DNA of 64,000 nucleotides from Tulasnella sp. 424 (lineage: Eukaryota; Basidiomycota; Agaricomycetes; Cantharellales; Tulasnellaceae): assembly GCA_019633425.1 (NCBI GenBank), contig WSUB01000053.1:170621-234620 (forward strand), read 5' to 3'. A model generated the notes under the pieces. That model was not told the origin of the DNA. It saw only the letters and a list, made by a program, of their open reading frames with translations, and searched no databases. Within the stretch, counting starts at the first letter, position 1, and the number at the start of each line of letters is the position of its first letter. Position numbers and translations under genes: made by a program. Positions 32,831 through 44,829 of this stretch are shown here, piece after piece.

Positions 32831-33045
32831 TGAGTTGCGTAGGAAAACTGCTATAATCGATCTATGAGCGGCACATTCATAGCTAGGGACCACCTGAAAT
32901 CGGCTCGAAGAGGAGTTCCTACAGAACAATGGGCGATGCCTGTTAGTTTGCATCTCAGCTTCTTTTTAAGGGCCATAACCATTGCCTACCGAATACATGC
33001 CTCCAGGAAAGCTGTCGTACTGGCGGAAGAAATTTTTTCCGGGTG
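32831..33045 (-). pseudogene. DWM type A relic, last two exons
   Basis: On the minus strand the family's last exon is readable as GAACTCCTCTTCGAGCCGATT at about 32896..32919, with its TGTAG acceptor, but the stop codon is altered (TTTCA for TTTGA). A trace of exon 6 with a GTAGGC donor lies near 32975-32985. Everything upstream is missing; type B flank follows directly. Confidence 0.5.
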
Positions 33046-33256
33046 TAACATATCGTAACGTGTATCGGTGCGGTTGGAATGTATGACAAATTTCTTACTC
33101 CTAATCCTCAGCAAGTATAAAACGAGATATATAGCGTGATCATTGGAAGAGGTTGCGGCCAGCGTTGCTTCCAAACCATCAACCACCGCAAGCCATTAAC
33201 TCGAAGAAATGGCGTCTCCTCCCTCGCCCTGCATCCACTCGCTTGAGCACCGGCTC

Positions 33257-34659
33257 TCAGATCGGCTCTATAAACATCTCCTAGAGGTACATACAGCATA
33301 AACGGAGCCGCACTTTGGGCTTCCCGATGATGAAACTCCTAGCACTCACCGCAATGTCGCCCCGATACGCCTGCTTTGCACAAAACCAGACATATCCAGG
33401 AGAAAGGAGGTTCAGTCTCGGATACAATACCTCTTCAAAGCGGTACGAGGTCAATCCATTGTGTAAATTAGCCACAATTCGAACTGCACCTTTCCCAGTG
33501 GTCGCTATTATAGTTGAAGCTCCGCCATGACCGCTTCCCGGGGAAGAGAGTTTCCAAGCATCGATCAGAAGACTACCAGAGAATTCAGGCATAGAAACTG
33601 CGTTTGTTCGGGAGTTCACGGCGCAAATGCCTAAGTAACTGGATACTAGTTAGGGGATCGAGTTGGACTGGGGCCCCAGGAAGCTCTACAGACACGGGGT
33701 ACATACTTAGTCGCATATTGGGGGTCATTCGAGATCCACTTGATTCCGAGAACGTCACACCCCGTAAGCTGTGACTTGGAGGGACGTTGGGAACCGACAG
33801 AAGGAAGATAGCGATTTGGCTTACATCAGGAATGAACAGCTTTTGCAGACCGTCGGTACCAGGATTCCACTCCACTTCCAGCGCATTCGCAGTTGAAGAG
33901 GTAGGCAATATCCTACCATTAGATGGTAAAAGTTTTGATAGATAGTAGTGAGAAGAACTACCACTTTTCGAAACGCGGATCCGACCACGCCGCGTTGCTT
34001 TCGGAGCAGGAGCAGCTGACGCTGCGGCAGGGGGAGTTGGAACCTGGCTAATAAAAGCGATAATGAAGCTGGGTTCCAACGTCTCTCAGTGGTGGTGGTC
34101 CTCACTTTATAGGTGGGCCACCAGGGCCGTCGCGCGGGTACTGAGCGAGGAGGGCTTGTTGTAGCTGCTTCCAGGTAACTTGCTTATCCGAGTCGAGATA
34201 TGCATACCACCTGAGCGCCTCTCCAGCCATGCAAGAAGATGCATAAGCGACGATCCACTCGTCATCCTTTTGTTTTCCCTCATCGATAGCTTTGTCAGAA
34301 ACCGCCCGGACGAATTTCTCCGCATCCTCTCCACTCCCGCCATAGAACATCGGACGATATTTTGATATAATTGCACGCTGAAGTCGTTTCCAGCTTCCTT
34401 GAACCTCTTCATCAAGCGCAATCCACCACCTCAACGCGTCATCCGCCATGCAGGTCGCCGCAAGGTCCGCCATCCACTGGTCATCCCGCTGCTTCCCCCG
34501 ACTAAAGGCATGCTTCAATATGGCGGTGATAAAGCCTGCGCACTCGGTCGCATCCTTCCCTTGAAACTTTATTTGGGTAAGATCTGGTTGATGACGCGTG
34601 GGCGGGAAGGTCGAGGTGACGAGGAAGGGCAGTTTAGTGGACGAACCTCCCTGATCCAT
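33257..34659 (-). CDS. DWM unit 10, type B, intact (reference for type B)
   Basis: Exons (minus): 34106..34659, 33825..34047, 33707..33774, 33350..33638, 33257..33280; 1158 bases, 385 residues, open, introns 50-69 bases. No 13-base first exon: the ATG (same AAGCCCAC/CATGG region as the other B genes) opens a single 554-base exon with MDQGGSSTKLPFLV, then the double module with the same 73-residue offset (F43/F116, W62/W135, C70/C143, W78/W151, W90/W163, Y101/Y174). Then VPTPPAAASAAPAPK, RRGRIRVSKSG, YYLSKLL, ALEVEW, KLFIPD; GCDVLGIKW; LGICAVNS, DAWKLSSPGSG, VLYPRL, YVWF in one exon; and EMFIEPI-stop. Exons 2, 3 and 5 keep the phases of type A. Function unknown. Confidence 0.78.
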
Positions 34660-35664
34660 GTGGGCTTAATATTCCGTATGATCGGATGTCGACCTCGGTT
34701 TCTGATTTTGTTTGCCCCCGGCCGTGTTTGCGTTCCCAAGGGAGGAGTCAGTGTTGGGGTATTGGTGGTGGGGGACAAGCCGTGTTTCGGCACGACACGG
34801 AACGACCGGATCTCGCTTCCGGATCAGGTTGGACAAACCGTCCAATTGACCTTCCTTCGTACTTTCACAATTGCAATTGTCAGAATCTAGATTACATAAA
34901 ATTGTGCAGAGACTATCATATGTAAATATTCTAGTTGTGACTTGTGAACTCCGCTGCCGAGGCCTTTTAAATTTTCGTTTCCTCCTAGCTAGCTCATCTA
35001 TTGCCTTGACGCGCTCTTACAACCAATTCCATCACGTCCGTACGCGACTTCCCCCATATCCTTCACATATGCGAAGACGAAACTCAACTAGTGGCACCGA
35101 CGCTAACTATTCCTGCCTTCTTGTTGGCTCTGTGAGTATGGGCAGCGAGCATCGGACGAGTTCTCGCTCCGGGCGGAGGAACAGAGGATATGGATGGATA
35201 TGCATCAGACGGGTGCGTTCCCGTCGCTAATTGAACAACCTTTGCAAAACTTCGGCTCGTTGGTGGTCGTTACCCCTGACCAACGGAGTCTCGTCCTTTC
35301 GCCCGGGCCTGTCTGCATTTGCGTTCTTCGGCGTGATTCTTTTGTCGACGACAAATCGGAACTTTATGTAATATTACATCTGCTGTCGTATCCTCTATTT
35401 AGAGAATGAGAGGGGCAGGTGTTGTTGCACTGATGCAAGCAGTTCTTCCAGGTATAACATACATTGGCTCGGTTGGAATAGTATGAAGAAAATCTCCTAC
35501 TCCCGATCCGAATACGAGGTTCGTGTGGGATTGTATATAACGCATCATCATTGGGAGAGGTTGCAGCCAACATTGCTTCCAAACACTCAACCGCAGCAAG
35601 TCATCAACTTGAAGAGAGGGTGTCTCTTCCCTCGTCCTACATCCACTCGCTTGGACATCTGCTC

Positions 35665-37050
35665 TCAAACCGGCTCGATAAACATCTCCTAGAGGTTCAT
35701 ACAGCATGAACGGAGCCGCACTTCGGACTTCCTGAAGATGAAACTCCTTCCACTCACCGCAATGTTCTCTGGATGAATCTCCTTAGCACAAAACCACGCA
35801 ACAGAGGAGCCGACGTTCAATCTAGGATACAATACCTCTTAAAAGCGGGACGAGGTCAATCCATAGTGTAAATTAACCACAATTCGAACTGCACCTTTCC
35901 CAGCCATTGCTAATACAATCGAAGCTCCACAACCACCGCTTCCCGGGGAAGAAAGTTTCCAAGTATCGGTCAGAAGACGACCGGAGAAGCCAGACATGGC
36001 AGTTGCGTTTGTCCGGGAGTTCACCGCGCAAATGCCTAAGCCGCTGGATACTGGTTAGGGGATGTAGTTCGACTGGGGTCCAGGAAGCTCGACGGGCACG
36101 GGATACGTACGTAGTCGCAATCGATAGGCGAGTTGAGTGCCCCTTGATTCCGAGAATGTCGTACCCTGTAATTTGTGACTTGAAGGGACGTTAGGAACCG
36201 ATAGTAGGGAAGATAGCGATGTATGGCTTACATCAGGAATGAACAACTTTTGCAGGCCGTTGGTGCCAGGACTCGGATTCCACTCCATTTCCAGCGCATC
36301 CGCAATCGAAGAAGTAGGGGATACCCTATTATCAGATGGCAAAGGTTTTGATAGATCGAAACCCGGATCCGACCACGCCGCATCGCTTTCGGAGCAGGGG
36401 CAGCTGGCGCTGCGGCAGAGGGAGTTGGAACCAGGCTAAACAAAGGAGAAATGGAAGTGAGTGCCAATGTCTCTCAGTAGCGGCGGTTCTCACTTTAGAG
36501 GCGGGCCACCAAGGCCGCCTCGCGGGTACTGAGTGAGGAGCGCTTGTCGTAGCTTCGTCCAGGTATCACGCGTATCCGAATCCAGATATGCATACCACCT
36601 GAGCGCCTCTCCAGCCATGCAAGAAGATGCATAAGTGACGATCCACTCGTTATCCTTGTGTTTTCCCTCATCGAGGGCCTTGTCAGAAACCGCCCGGATG
36701 AACTTCTCCACCTCCTCTCCACTTCCTCCGTAGAACATCGGACGGTATCTCGCAAGCATTGCGCGCCGAAGTAGTTTCCAACTCCCCTGTACTTCTTCAT
36801 CGAGCGCGCTCCACCATGTCAACGCGTCATCCGCCATGCAGGTCGCCGCAAGGTCCGCCATCCATTGGTTATCTCGCTGCTTCCCCTGACTAAAACCATG
36901 CTTCAATATGGCGGCAATAAAGCCTCGGCACTCGGTCGCATCTTCCCCCCGAAACTGTATTTGAGCAAGATCTGGTTGATGACGCTTGAGCGGGAAGGTC
37001 GAGGCGACTAGTAGGAAGGGAAGTTTAGCGGACGAACCTCCCTGATCCAT
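35665..37050 (-). pseudogene. DWM unit 11, type B, frameshifted
   Basis: Exon 1 (36494..37050) is open and encodes MDQGG and a full double module. Exon 2 (36232..36435) has lost 25 bases right after GRIRVS, removing the codons for the YY of YYLSK and shifting the frame. Exon 4 also has a stop where other copies read RFEEVLYPRL (RF-TAA near 35850). The last exon EMFIEPV-stop is at 35665..35688. A truncated protein of about 230 residues containing only the W-modules could still be made. Confidence 0.75.
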
Positions 37051-37422
37051 GAGCGCTTGATATTCCGTACGATTGGATGTCCTCCGTTTCTGAGTTGTTT
37101 GACCCCGCCGTGTTTGCGTTCCCAAAGGAGGAGTCAGTGTTAGGGTATTGCTGGTTGGGGACAAGCCGTGTTTCGGCACGACACGGAGCGACCGGATCTC
37201 GCTTCCGGATCCGAGCGCCCCTTTCGGGAAAGCTGGTCAAACCGTCCATTTGACCTCTTCGTACTTCCACAAGTGTCAGAATCTAGATTACATAACATTG
37301 TGCAGAGACTACCATATATATGCATAAATACGGGCCCTAGTTGGGACTTGTGAACTCCGCTTTGGATTTTTTCGTTTCCTCCTAGCTAGCTCATCTATTG
37401 CCTTGACGCGCCCTTACAAACA

Positions 37423-37827
37423 ATGCCATCACGTCCGTACACGACTTGCCCCATATCCTTCGCATATGACGAATTTCCTTCCGAACACGAAGCTCAGCTA
37501 GTGGCACCGAGGCTAACTACTCCTGCCTTCTTGCTGGCTCTGCGAGTATGGGCAGCGAGCATCGGACGAATTCTCGGTCCGGGTAGAGGAACAGAGGATA
37601 TGGAGGATATGCGCCGGACGGTTGCGTTCCTGGCGCTAATTGAACAACTTTTACCCCTGACCAGCAGAGTCTCGTCCTTCTGCCCTTTCTGCATTTACGT
37701 TCTTAAGCGCCATTCTTTTGTCGGCAATATATCTTTAATTACATCTGCTGTCATATCTTCCGTTTGGAGACTGACAGATGCTCAAAGAGACAGGGCTTTT
37801 GTACTGATACAATTCTTTCAGGTATAA
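37423..37827 (+). other. Short ORF in repeated type B upstream flank
   Basis: A 134-codon open frame with an ATG (MPSRPYTTCPISFAYDEF), including a hydrophobic stretch (TPAFLLALRVWAASIGRIL). The same sequence lies upstream of every type B gene (about 35020, 39760, 44370, 50200, 58630), but the ATG exists only here and the frame is broken elsewhere. More likely flank sequence of the duplicated unit, perhaps an old gene fragment, than a real gene. Confidence 0.2.
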
Positions 37828-38033
37828 CATATGTCGACTGGGTCGGAATAGTACGAAGAAAATCTCTTACTCCCTTTCCGGATCCAAGGTACGTGTGAGA
37901 TTGTATATAACGCACCATCATTGGAAGAGGTTGCAGCCACCACTACTTCTAAAAGTCAACCACCGCAGGTCATTCACTTGAAAAAAGGGTGTCTCCTGCC
38001 TCGTCCTACATCCATTCGTTTGGACACTTGCTC

Positions 38034-39427
38034 TCATATCGGCTCGATAAACATCTCCTAATGGCTCAGAAAGCATGAACAGAGCCGTACTTTGGACGCC
38101 CTGATGATGAAACTCGTAGAACTCACCGCAATGTAGCTCGAATACCCTTCCTTTACACAGAACCAGACGCCTCCACCAGAGAATCTGGGATAAAATACCT
38201 CTTCAAAGTGATACGAGGTCAATCCATTGTGTAAATTAGCCACAATTCGAACTGCACCTTTCCCGGCCATCGCTAAGACAGCTGAAGCTCCGCCACAGCC
38301 GCTTCCCGGGGCAGAAATTTTCCAAGCGTCGGTCATAAGACTACCATCGAATCCGGACATAGCGGTTGCGTTTGTTTGGGAGTTCACAGCGCAAATGCCT
38401 AAAAAACTGGATACGAGTTGGGGGTTGGAGTTCAACTGGTGCCGCAGGAAGCTCCACAGGCACAGGATACGTACTTAGTAGTCTCATCTGATGAATAGTA
38501 CCACTTCATTCCGATAATATCATACCCTGTAACTTGTGACTTGAAGGGATGTTAGGAACCGACAGTAGGGAAGATAGCGATGTGTGGCTTACATCAGGAA
38601 TGAACAACTTTTGCGGGCCGTCGGTGCCAGGATTCCACTCCACTTCCAGCGCATCCGCAATCGAAGAGGTATGGGATATCCTATTATTAAATGGCAAAAT
38701 TTTTGATAGATAATAGTGAGGAGAACTGCCACTGTTCGAAACCCGGATCCGACCACGCCGCATCGCTTTTGGAGCTGGGGCAGCTGGCGCTGCGGCAGAG
38801 GGAGTTGGAACTGGGCTAATCAAAATAAGAATGCAAGTGAGTGCCGATGTATCTCAGTAGTGGCGGTCCTCACTTTATAGCCGGGCCACCAGGGCCGTCG
38901 CGCGGGTACTGAGTAAGGAGCGCTTGTTGTAGCTGCTTCCAGGTATCTTGCTTATCCGAGTCAAGATATGCATACCACCTGAGCGCTTCCCTAGCCATGC
39001 AAGATGATGCGTACTTGACGATCCACTTGTCATCCGTTTCCTTCCCCTCATCAATAGCTTTGTCAGAAACCCCCCGGATGAAGTCCTCCGCCTCCTCTCC
39101 ACTTCCTCCGTAGAACATCGGGCGATATTTGGCAAGCATTGCCCGCCGAAGTAGTTTCCAACTCCCTTGTATTTCTTCATTGAGCGCGCTCCACCACCTC
39201 AACGCGTCCTTCGCCATGCAGGTTGCCGCAAGGTCCGCCATCCACTGGTCGTCTCGCTGCTTTCCTTGGCTGAATGCATGCTTCAATATGGCGGCAATAA
39301 ACTCTTCGCACTCGGTCGCATCTTTCCCTCGAAACTGTATTTGGGTATGATCTGGTTGATGGCGCGTGAGCGGGAAGGTCGAGGTGACGATGAACGGCAG
39401 TTTAGGGGACGAACCTCCTTGATCCAT
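38034..39427 (-). CDS. DWM unit 12, type B, intact
   Basis: Exons (minus): 38874..39427, 38593..38815, 38475..38539, 38127..38406, 38034..38057; 1146 bases, 381 residues, open, all GT-AG. MDQGGSSPKLPFIV start with the AAGCGCTCATGG context. Complete double module (GFF-like flank MFYGGSGEEAEDF between the modules). Then VPTPSAAAPAAPAPK, RRGRIRVSNSG, YYLSKIL, ADALEVEW, KLFIPD; GYDIIGMKWY; LGICAVNS, DAWKISAPGSG, MAGKGAVRIVANLHNGL, VFYPRF, VWF; EMFIEPI-stop. Exons 3 and 4 are slightly shorter than in unit 10, by multiples of three. Function unknown. Confidence 0.78.
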
Positions 39428-40213
39428 GAGCGCTTAGTATCCCTCCGTTTCTGAGCTGCTCAGCCCGGCCTTGTTTGGGTTCCCAATGGAGGAGTGGGTG
39501 TTAGGGTATTGGTGGTGAGGGACAAAGCCATGTTCGGCACGACACGGAGCGACCGGATCTCGCTTCCGGATCCGAGCGCCCCATTCCATCAGGGAAAGCT
39601 GGCCGAACCCTCGTATTTCCACAAGCGTCAGAATGTAGATCACATGAAATTGTGCGGAGACTGCTATATGTAGATATCCTATTTCGGACTGGTGAACTCG
39701 GCCTCCGAGGCCTTTCTCGTTTCCTCATCGATTGTCTTGCCGCGCTCTGACAACCAGTCCCTTCAAGTCCGTACGCGACTTCCCCTATATCCTTCACATA
39801 CAAGTTTCCGTCCGAATGCGGAGCTCAGCTAGTGGCTCTGAGGCTGAATACTCATGCCTTCTTGGTGGCTCTGTGAGTATGGGCAGTGAGCATCGGACAA
39901 ATTCTCGCCCCGGGCGAAGCAGAGGATATGGGGGATATGGTGTCTCAGGGCAAGTCGACCAGGAATTTTGTTTCACCAGAGATAACAGCCATTTTATCTG
40001 ATATATAGTATTCGAGTTTGAGAGGACTAAAATATTTTGGGAGCGACTTTGATCGCGGGAGTGTCTACCCAAGGGATCATTTCTTGGCTCGTTTACATCC
40101 CATCCCTCCATCGGAACTCCGGACGTACCTTCTTGGATCTACCAGCGGAATTTTACAGCTTTTTTCTTTCTTCTCTTCCTCTCCATCTCAGTTTCCAATC
40201 GCTCTCAAACAAA

Positions 40214-40502
40214 ATGGCTCCACCTGATCTCATGACTCTCGCCGACCTCAGTGTCGGCAAAATCAGTCGTTCCATTGGCTCACATCACGCACCTCAAAAG
40301 CGCTGACTGGGTCCATCCATAAGCTAAATGCCACCACAACCAGACATTCTTCATGCTCTCTTTCCCGCAAGTCAATTGCTTTGTTGCTCTCAAAACGCAA
40401 CCTTGCGAGACGGCCGCTTTAACTTAGGTGGGAGACCTTATTCCTCGGGAAAGATCTTAAGAGGACATCCAGCTCGGCGTGAACAAGAGCGCCAGTCATA
40501 CC
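40214..40502 (+). pseudogene. Ornithine carbamoyltransferase pseudogene, copy 6, truncated
   Basis: Starts with ATG-GCT-CCA and LMTLADLSVGKISRS, the OTC N-terminal region, then damaged SIALLF / STRTR, and ends with DIQLGVNKSASHT-like sequence. At about 40500 it jumps straight into the 3' flank of DWM unit 13, so the remaining three quarters of the gene were deleted. Confidence 0.8.
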
Positions 40503-40581
40503 CAGATTAGAGTTTGCAGAGTATATCACATAGAGCGGCGGGAAGCGGCCGTTTTACGTTATAAGCGACGAATGTGTGACG

Positions 40582-42028
40582 TCAAATTGGCTCGAAGAGT
40601 AGTTCCTACAAAATAATGCAACAAGAGCCGTTAAGTTGCAGCTTAACTTCTGATAAACGGTAGTAATCGTTAGTTCCTTACCGAATCCCAGTCGGTAGGG
40701 AGCTTCTTCTTCAGTCGGAACCACAGCCAACGATTACCTCCCTTGCCCGAAAAAAAGCGCAAGCGATTCCCTAGGTGTGCGGCAGTGTCAGATCAAGGCA
40801 ATAGTTTCATTCCGTCTGTGATAGGATATAATTACCGAATCCACTGCATGAAGCCGAGATTGTTATTCGACGATCTTCTGACTGAGCGACATTCCAAGTT
40901 TTCACCAGGATTGGTCCGTCGAATGGCGAGCCAAGGGTTGCGGCTCCCGAAGTTGACTTTACACCGCAGATGGCCAAGCGGCTGAGTAAATACGCAACCG
41001 ATTGAGCTCACGAACCCGAGTGGCCGCGGCCTACTCACTTATCGTCCGCAGTGCGGTCTGCAGCATACCACTTCAACCCAAGCACATCAAAGCCCGGAAT
41101 CTGATTCTGAAACCCAGGAAATAAGTAAGATGGAATGTTAGAAAAGGTACCCAAACGGCGCTTACACCGGGAATGAGCAGGTTCTGGGGTCCGTCGGATG
41201 CACGGAGGGATCCGCACTCGACCACTAGAGCGTCAGCCACGGATGTAGTAGCATGCAGACGACCCGGTTGACCCGACTCGATGCCAAAGGCTTTGGATAG
41301 ATAATACGTCTCGGAGTCGCCTTCCCTAAAAACTCGAATTCGGCCTCTATGCTGGCTGGTACTGGCGATCGGGGTAACAGTTGCGAAGGCCGGCGTTGGG
41401 ACAATTCTAATTCGGAAATTGGTCAGATTCCCGTATCATCAAAAACAAAGAGTATGATAGAAATTCTTACGAGGAGCCTTCTTCGAATTGGTGGCCGTAC
41501 TGGGTAAAAATTGCCCGCTGCAACGAAACCCAATCATGCCGGACGCTAGACTCGAGCGAGATATACCATCTCAGGGCACTTCCCGCAAAGCACCCTGAGG
41601 CGAACTTAGCAGTCCAAAGGACGTCATCGAGCTTTCCCAGGTCCAGAGCTCTCTGTTGAACCCAAAGGACGAAAGCCTCCGCCTCTGCACTACTCCTTCC
41701 AGCGAACAGTAATCGGTATCTCAGTAGCATTGCGTTTCTGAGCAACTTCCAGCTTCCTTGAGTTTCTTCACCAACGCTACTCCACCATAGTAGGGCATCC
41801 CCTGCCACGCAGGTCGCGACCAAATCCGCAATCCACTGATCATCCCGTAATTTACCTTCGACACGTGCATATTTGTTCACGGCAGCAATAAATTCCTCGC
41901 ACTCCTTAAGATCCTTCCCGCGAAATTCTAGAGGATCTGGTTCTATCAACAGGGTACGTCAACGGCTAGGGTCCTCTGAGGGGAGGGCAGTTGAAACTGA
42001 ATTGGTGGGCGGTACCGTGCGTTGACAT
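40582..42028 (-). CDS. DWM unit 13, type A, open
   Basis: Exons (minus): 42016..42028, 41471..41942, 41166..41406, 41039..41106, 40836..40981, 40682..40770, 40582..40605; 1053 bases, 350 residues, open. Exon 1 reads MSTH plus one base, with donor GTACCG where other copies have GTATGT: a short deletion near the start has removed the usual donor context, so splicing of intron 1 is the uncertain point. EPDPLEFRGKD, both W-modules, RGRIRVFREG, YYLSKAFGI, ADALVVE, LLIPG, GFDVLGLKWY, LAICGVKS...KTWNVAQ, GGNRWLWFRLKKK and ELLFEPI-stop are all present. Confidence 0.65.
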
Positions 42029-42606
42029 GAGCGCTTCAATGCCTTAAAGCCGATAAGTCACCTTGGTCTGGTCGCTGCGGTGATCGTTATTGGGTACTCG
42101 TCGAAATTTGGTCGAGTCTAGCAATCGGTCGAACGTCGCCAAAAAGCGAACTAGAAGCGTTCGCACGGAAGCGGGTGCGTTCCTGAACAACCTTTGCAAA
42201 ACTCCGTCTCGTTGCCCCGACCAACGGAGTCTCGTCCTTCTGCCCTTTCTGAGTTTACGTTCTTCAGCGCGATTCTTTTGTCGGCGACAGATTGTGCCTT
42301 TAATATTCCATCGACTGTCATATCCTCTGTTTAGAGACTGAGAGGTGCCCAACGGGGCAGGTGCCGTTGCACTGATGCAAGCAGTTCTTCCAGGTATAGC
42401 ATACATCGGCTCGGTCGCAATACTACCAAGAAAATCTATTATTCGCGATCCGGATCCGAGGTACGTGTGAGACTATACATAACGCGTCATCATTGGAAGA
42501 CGTTGCAGCCAGCATCGCTTCCGAACAATCAATCACCACAAGTCATGAACTTGAAGAAAGGGTGACTCCTCCCTCGTCCCACATCCACTCGCTCGGACAC
42601 CTGCTC
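42029..42606. other. Type A upstream / type B downstream flank, no gene
   Basis: Region between a type A gene's start and the last exon of a type B gene. The same block is found at 47952-48411 (shortened), 56270-56858 and 62216-62796. Minus-strand reading near 42300-42400 gives VIPGRTACISAT-like sequence beyond the stop of the B gene. It is conserved in all B copies but lies after an in-frame stop, so I treat it as 3' untranslated or relic sequence. Confidence 0.45.
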
Positions 42607-44016
42607 TCAGATCGGCTCGAGAAACATTTCCTAGAGGTTCATACAGCATGAACGGAGCCGCACTTTGGACTTCCCCGTGATGAACTCCTCACACTCACCG
42701 CAATGTGACCCAGATGCTCATCCTTTGCACAAAGCCAGACCTCTCCTGAAGAGTCGCGACACAGTCTAGGATACAATACGTCTTAAAGGCGGTACGATGT
42801 CAACCATTGTGTAAATTAGCCACCATGTGAACCGCACCTTTCCCAGCCATCGCTAATACATGTACAGTTGAACCTCCGCCACCACCGCTTCCGGTGGAAG
42901 AAAGTTTCCAAGCATCTGTCAGAAGACTACCACCGAATCCAGAGATAGCAGTTGCGTTTGTATGGGAGTTTACGGCGCAAATGCCTAAAAAGCTGGATAC
43001 TGGTTAGGGGATGGAGATTGACTGGGGCCCCAGGAAGCTCTACAAGCACGGGATACATACAGAGTCGCCTGTCGTGGGTCACTTAGAAGCGACTTCAGTC
43101 CGAGGATGTCGTATCCTGTAAGTTGTGACTTGGAGGGACGGTGAGAACCGACTGTAGGGAGGATCGCGACTTTTGGCTTACATCAGGAATGAACAACTTT
43201 TTCAGGTCGTCGGTGCCAGGATTCCACTCCACTTCCAGCGCATCCGCAATTGAAGTAGTAGCCCATATCCTACTAGTAGATGGTAGAAGTTTGGATAGAT
43301 AATAGTGAGGAGAACTACCACTGTTCGAAACCCGGATCCGACCACGCCGCATCGCTTTTGGAGCTGGGACAGCTGGCGCTGCGGCAGAGGGAGTTGGAAC
43401 CAGGCTAAACAAAGGAAAAATGGATGTGAGTGCCAATGTCTCTCAGTAGTAGCGGTCCTCACTTTGGAGGCGGACCGCCAGGACCGTCGCGCGGGTATTG
43501 AGCGAGGAGCGCTTGTTGTAGCTTCTTCCAGGTATCTTGCTTATCCGAGTCCAAATATGCATACCACCTGAGTGCTTCTCCAGCCATGCAAGACGATGCA
43601 TAAGTGACGATCCACTCGTTATCCTTGTGTTTTCCCTCATCGATGGCCTTGTCAGAAACCGCCCGGATGAACTTCTCCACGTCCTCCCCACTTCCCCCGT
43701 AGAACATCGGACGATATCTCGCCAGCATTGCGCGCCGAAGTAGTTTCCAACTCCCCTGTACTTCTTCATCGAGCGCGCTCCACCATGTCAATGCCTCATC
43801 GGCCATGCAGGTCGCCGCAAGGTCCGCCATCCATTGGTCATCTCGCTGCTTCCCCTGACTAAAAGCATGCTTCAGTATGGCGGCAATAAAGCCTCGGCAC
43901 TCGGTCGCATCTTCCCCCTGAAACTGTATTTGGGTAAGATCTGGTTGATGACGCGTGAGCGGGAATGTCGAGGTGACGAGGAAGGGCAGTTTAGTGGACC
44001 AACCTCCCTGATCCAT
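42607..44016 (-). pseudogene. DWM unit 14, type B, one-base deletion
   Basis: Exon 1 (43463..44016), exon 2 (43182..43404), exon 3 (43061..43128) and the last exon (42607..42630, EMFLEPI-stop) are open with normal splice sites. Exon 4 (starts 42992) carries a one-base deletion in the LHNGLTSYRF segment near 42805 (AATGGTTGA), giving a premature stop. The predicted product would lack only the last 40-50 residues. Upstream parts (WWSALDEE, YYLSKLL, ADALEVEW, KLFIPD) are unaltered. Confidence 0.75.
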
Positions 44017-44829
44017 GAGCGCTTAATATTTCGTACGATCGGATGTGGACCTTGGTTTCTGAGTTCGTTTGCCCCCGGCCTTGTTCGCGTTCCCAATGGA
44101 GGAGTGGGTGTTAGGGTATTGGTGGTGGGGGACAAGCCGTGTTTCGGCACGACAGGGGGCGACCGGATCTCGCTTCCGGATCCGAGCGTCCCATTCCTTC
44201 AGACCTTTAACCGTCCAGTTGCAACGTGCTTCAACAAGTGTCAGAATCTAGATCATCCGAGACCATATGCAGCGAATACTATATGCAAATATCCTACTTC
44301 GGACTCGTCAACTCTGCTTCCGAGGCCTTTTTCATTTCCTCATCTATGGCCTTGACGCGCTCTTACAACCAATCCCATCACGTCCGTACGCGACTTCCCC
44401 TACATCCTTCACATACGAATTTCCTCCCGAATACGAAGCTCAACTAGTGGCACCAAGGCTAAATACTCCTGCCTTTTTGCTGGCTCTGTGTGTATGGGCA
44501 GTGTGCATCGGACGAATTCTCGCTCCAGGAGGAGGAACTCCGAAGCAGAGGATATGGGGAATATGGTGTCTCAGCGTAAATCGACGAAGAATTTTCGTTC
44601 CGTCTGGAATAACGGGCGATCTCTCTGATAGTATTCGAACTTAAAAAGACCGGAGTATTTGCCAGCTACTTTGACCGCGGGAGTGTCTACACAGATCACT
44701 TGTTTGCGCGATTACATTCCCATCCGCCCTCGAAACTCCGGACGTACCTTCTTGGATCCAACAGCGGAATCTTACAGCGTTTCTTCGTCCTCCTCCTCTC
44801 CATCTTAGTCCCAATCGCTCTCAAACAAA
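44017..44829. other. Divergent intergenic region, type B to OTC
   Basis: About 0.8 kb between a type B start and an OTC start on the opposite strand; the equivalent regions are 49817-50633 and 58259-59079, and shorter or diverged versions occur at 34660-35664, 37051-38033 and 39428-40213. No supported gene. A segment reading ALTRSYNQ-HHVRTRLP or, in another frame, a hydrophobic stretch recurs in all of them. Shared promoters for both directions would be expected here. Confidence 0.45.

Noticed and set aside
42044..42406. Minus-strand frame with VIPGRTACISAT as an extra DWM-B domain
   Set aside because: It lies downstream of a stop conserved in all type B copies (EMFIEPI-stop); without a splice route around the stop it is 3' flank.
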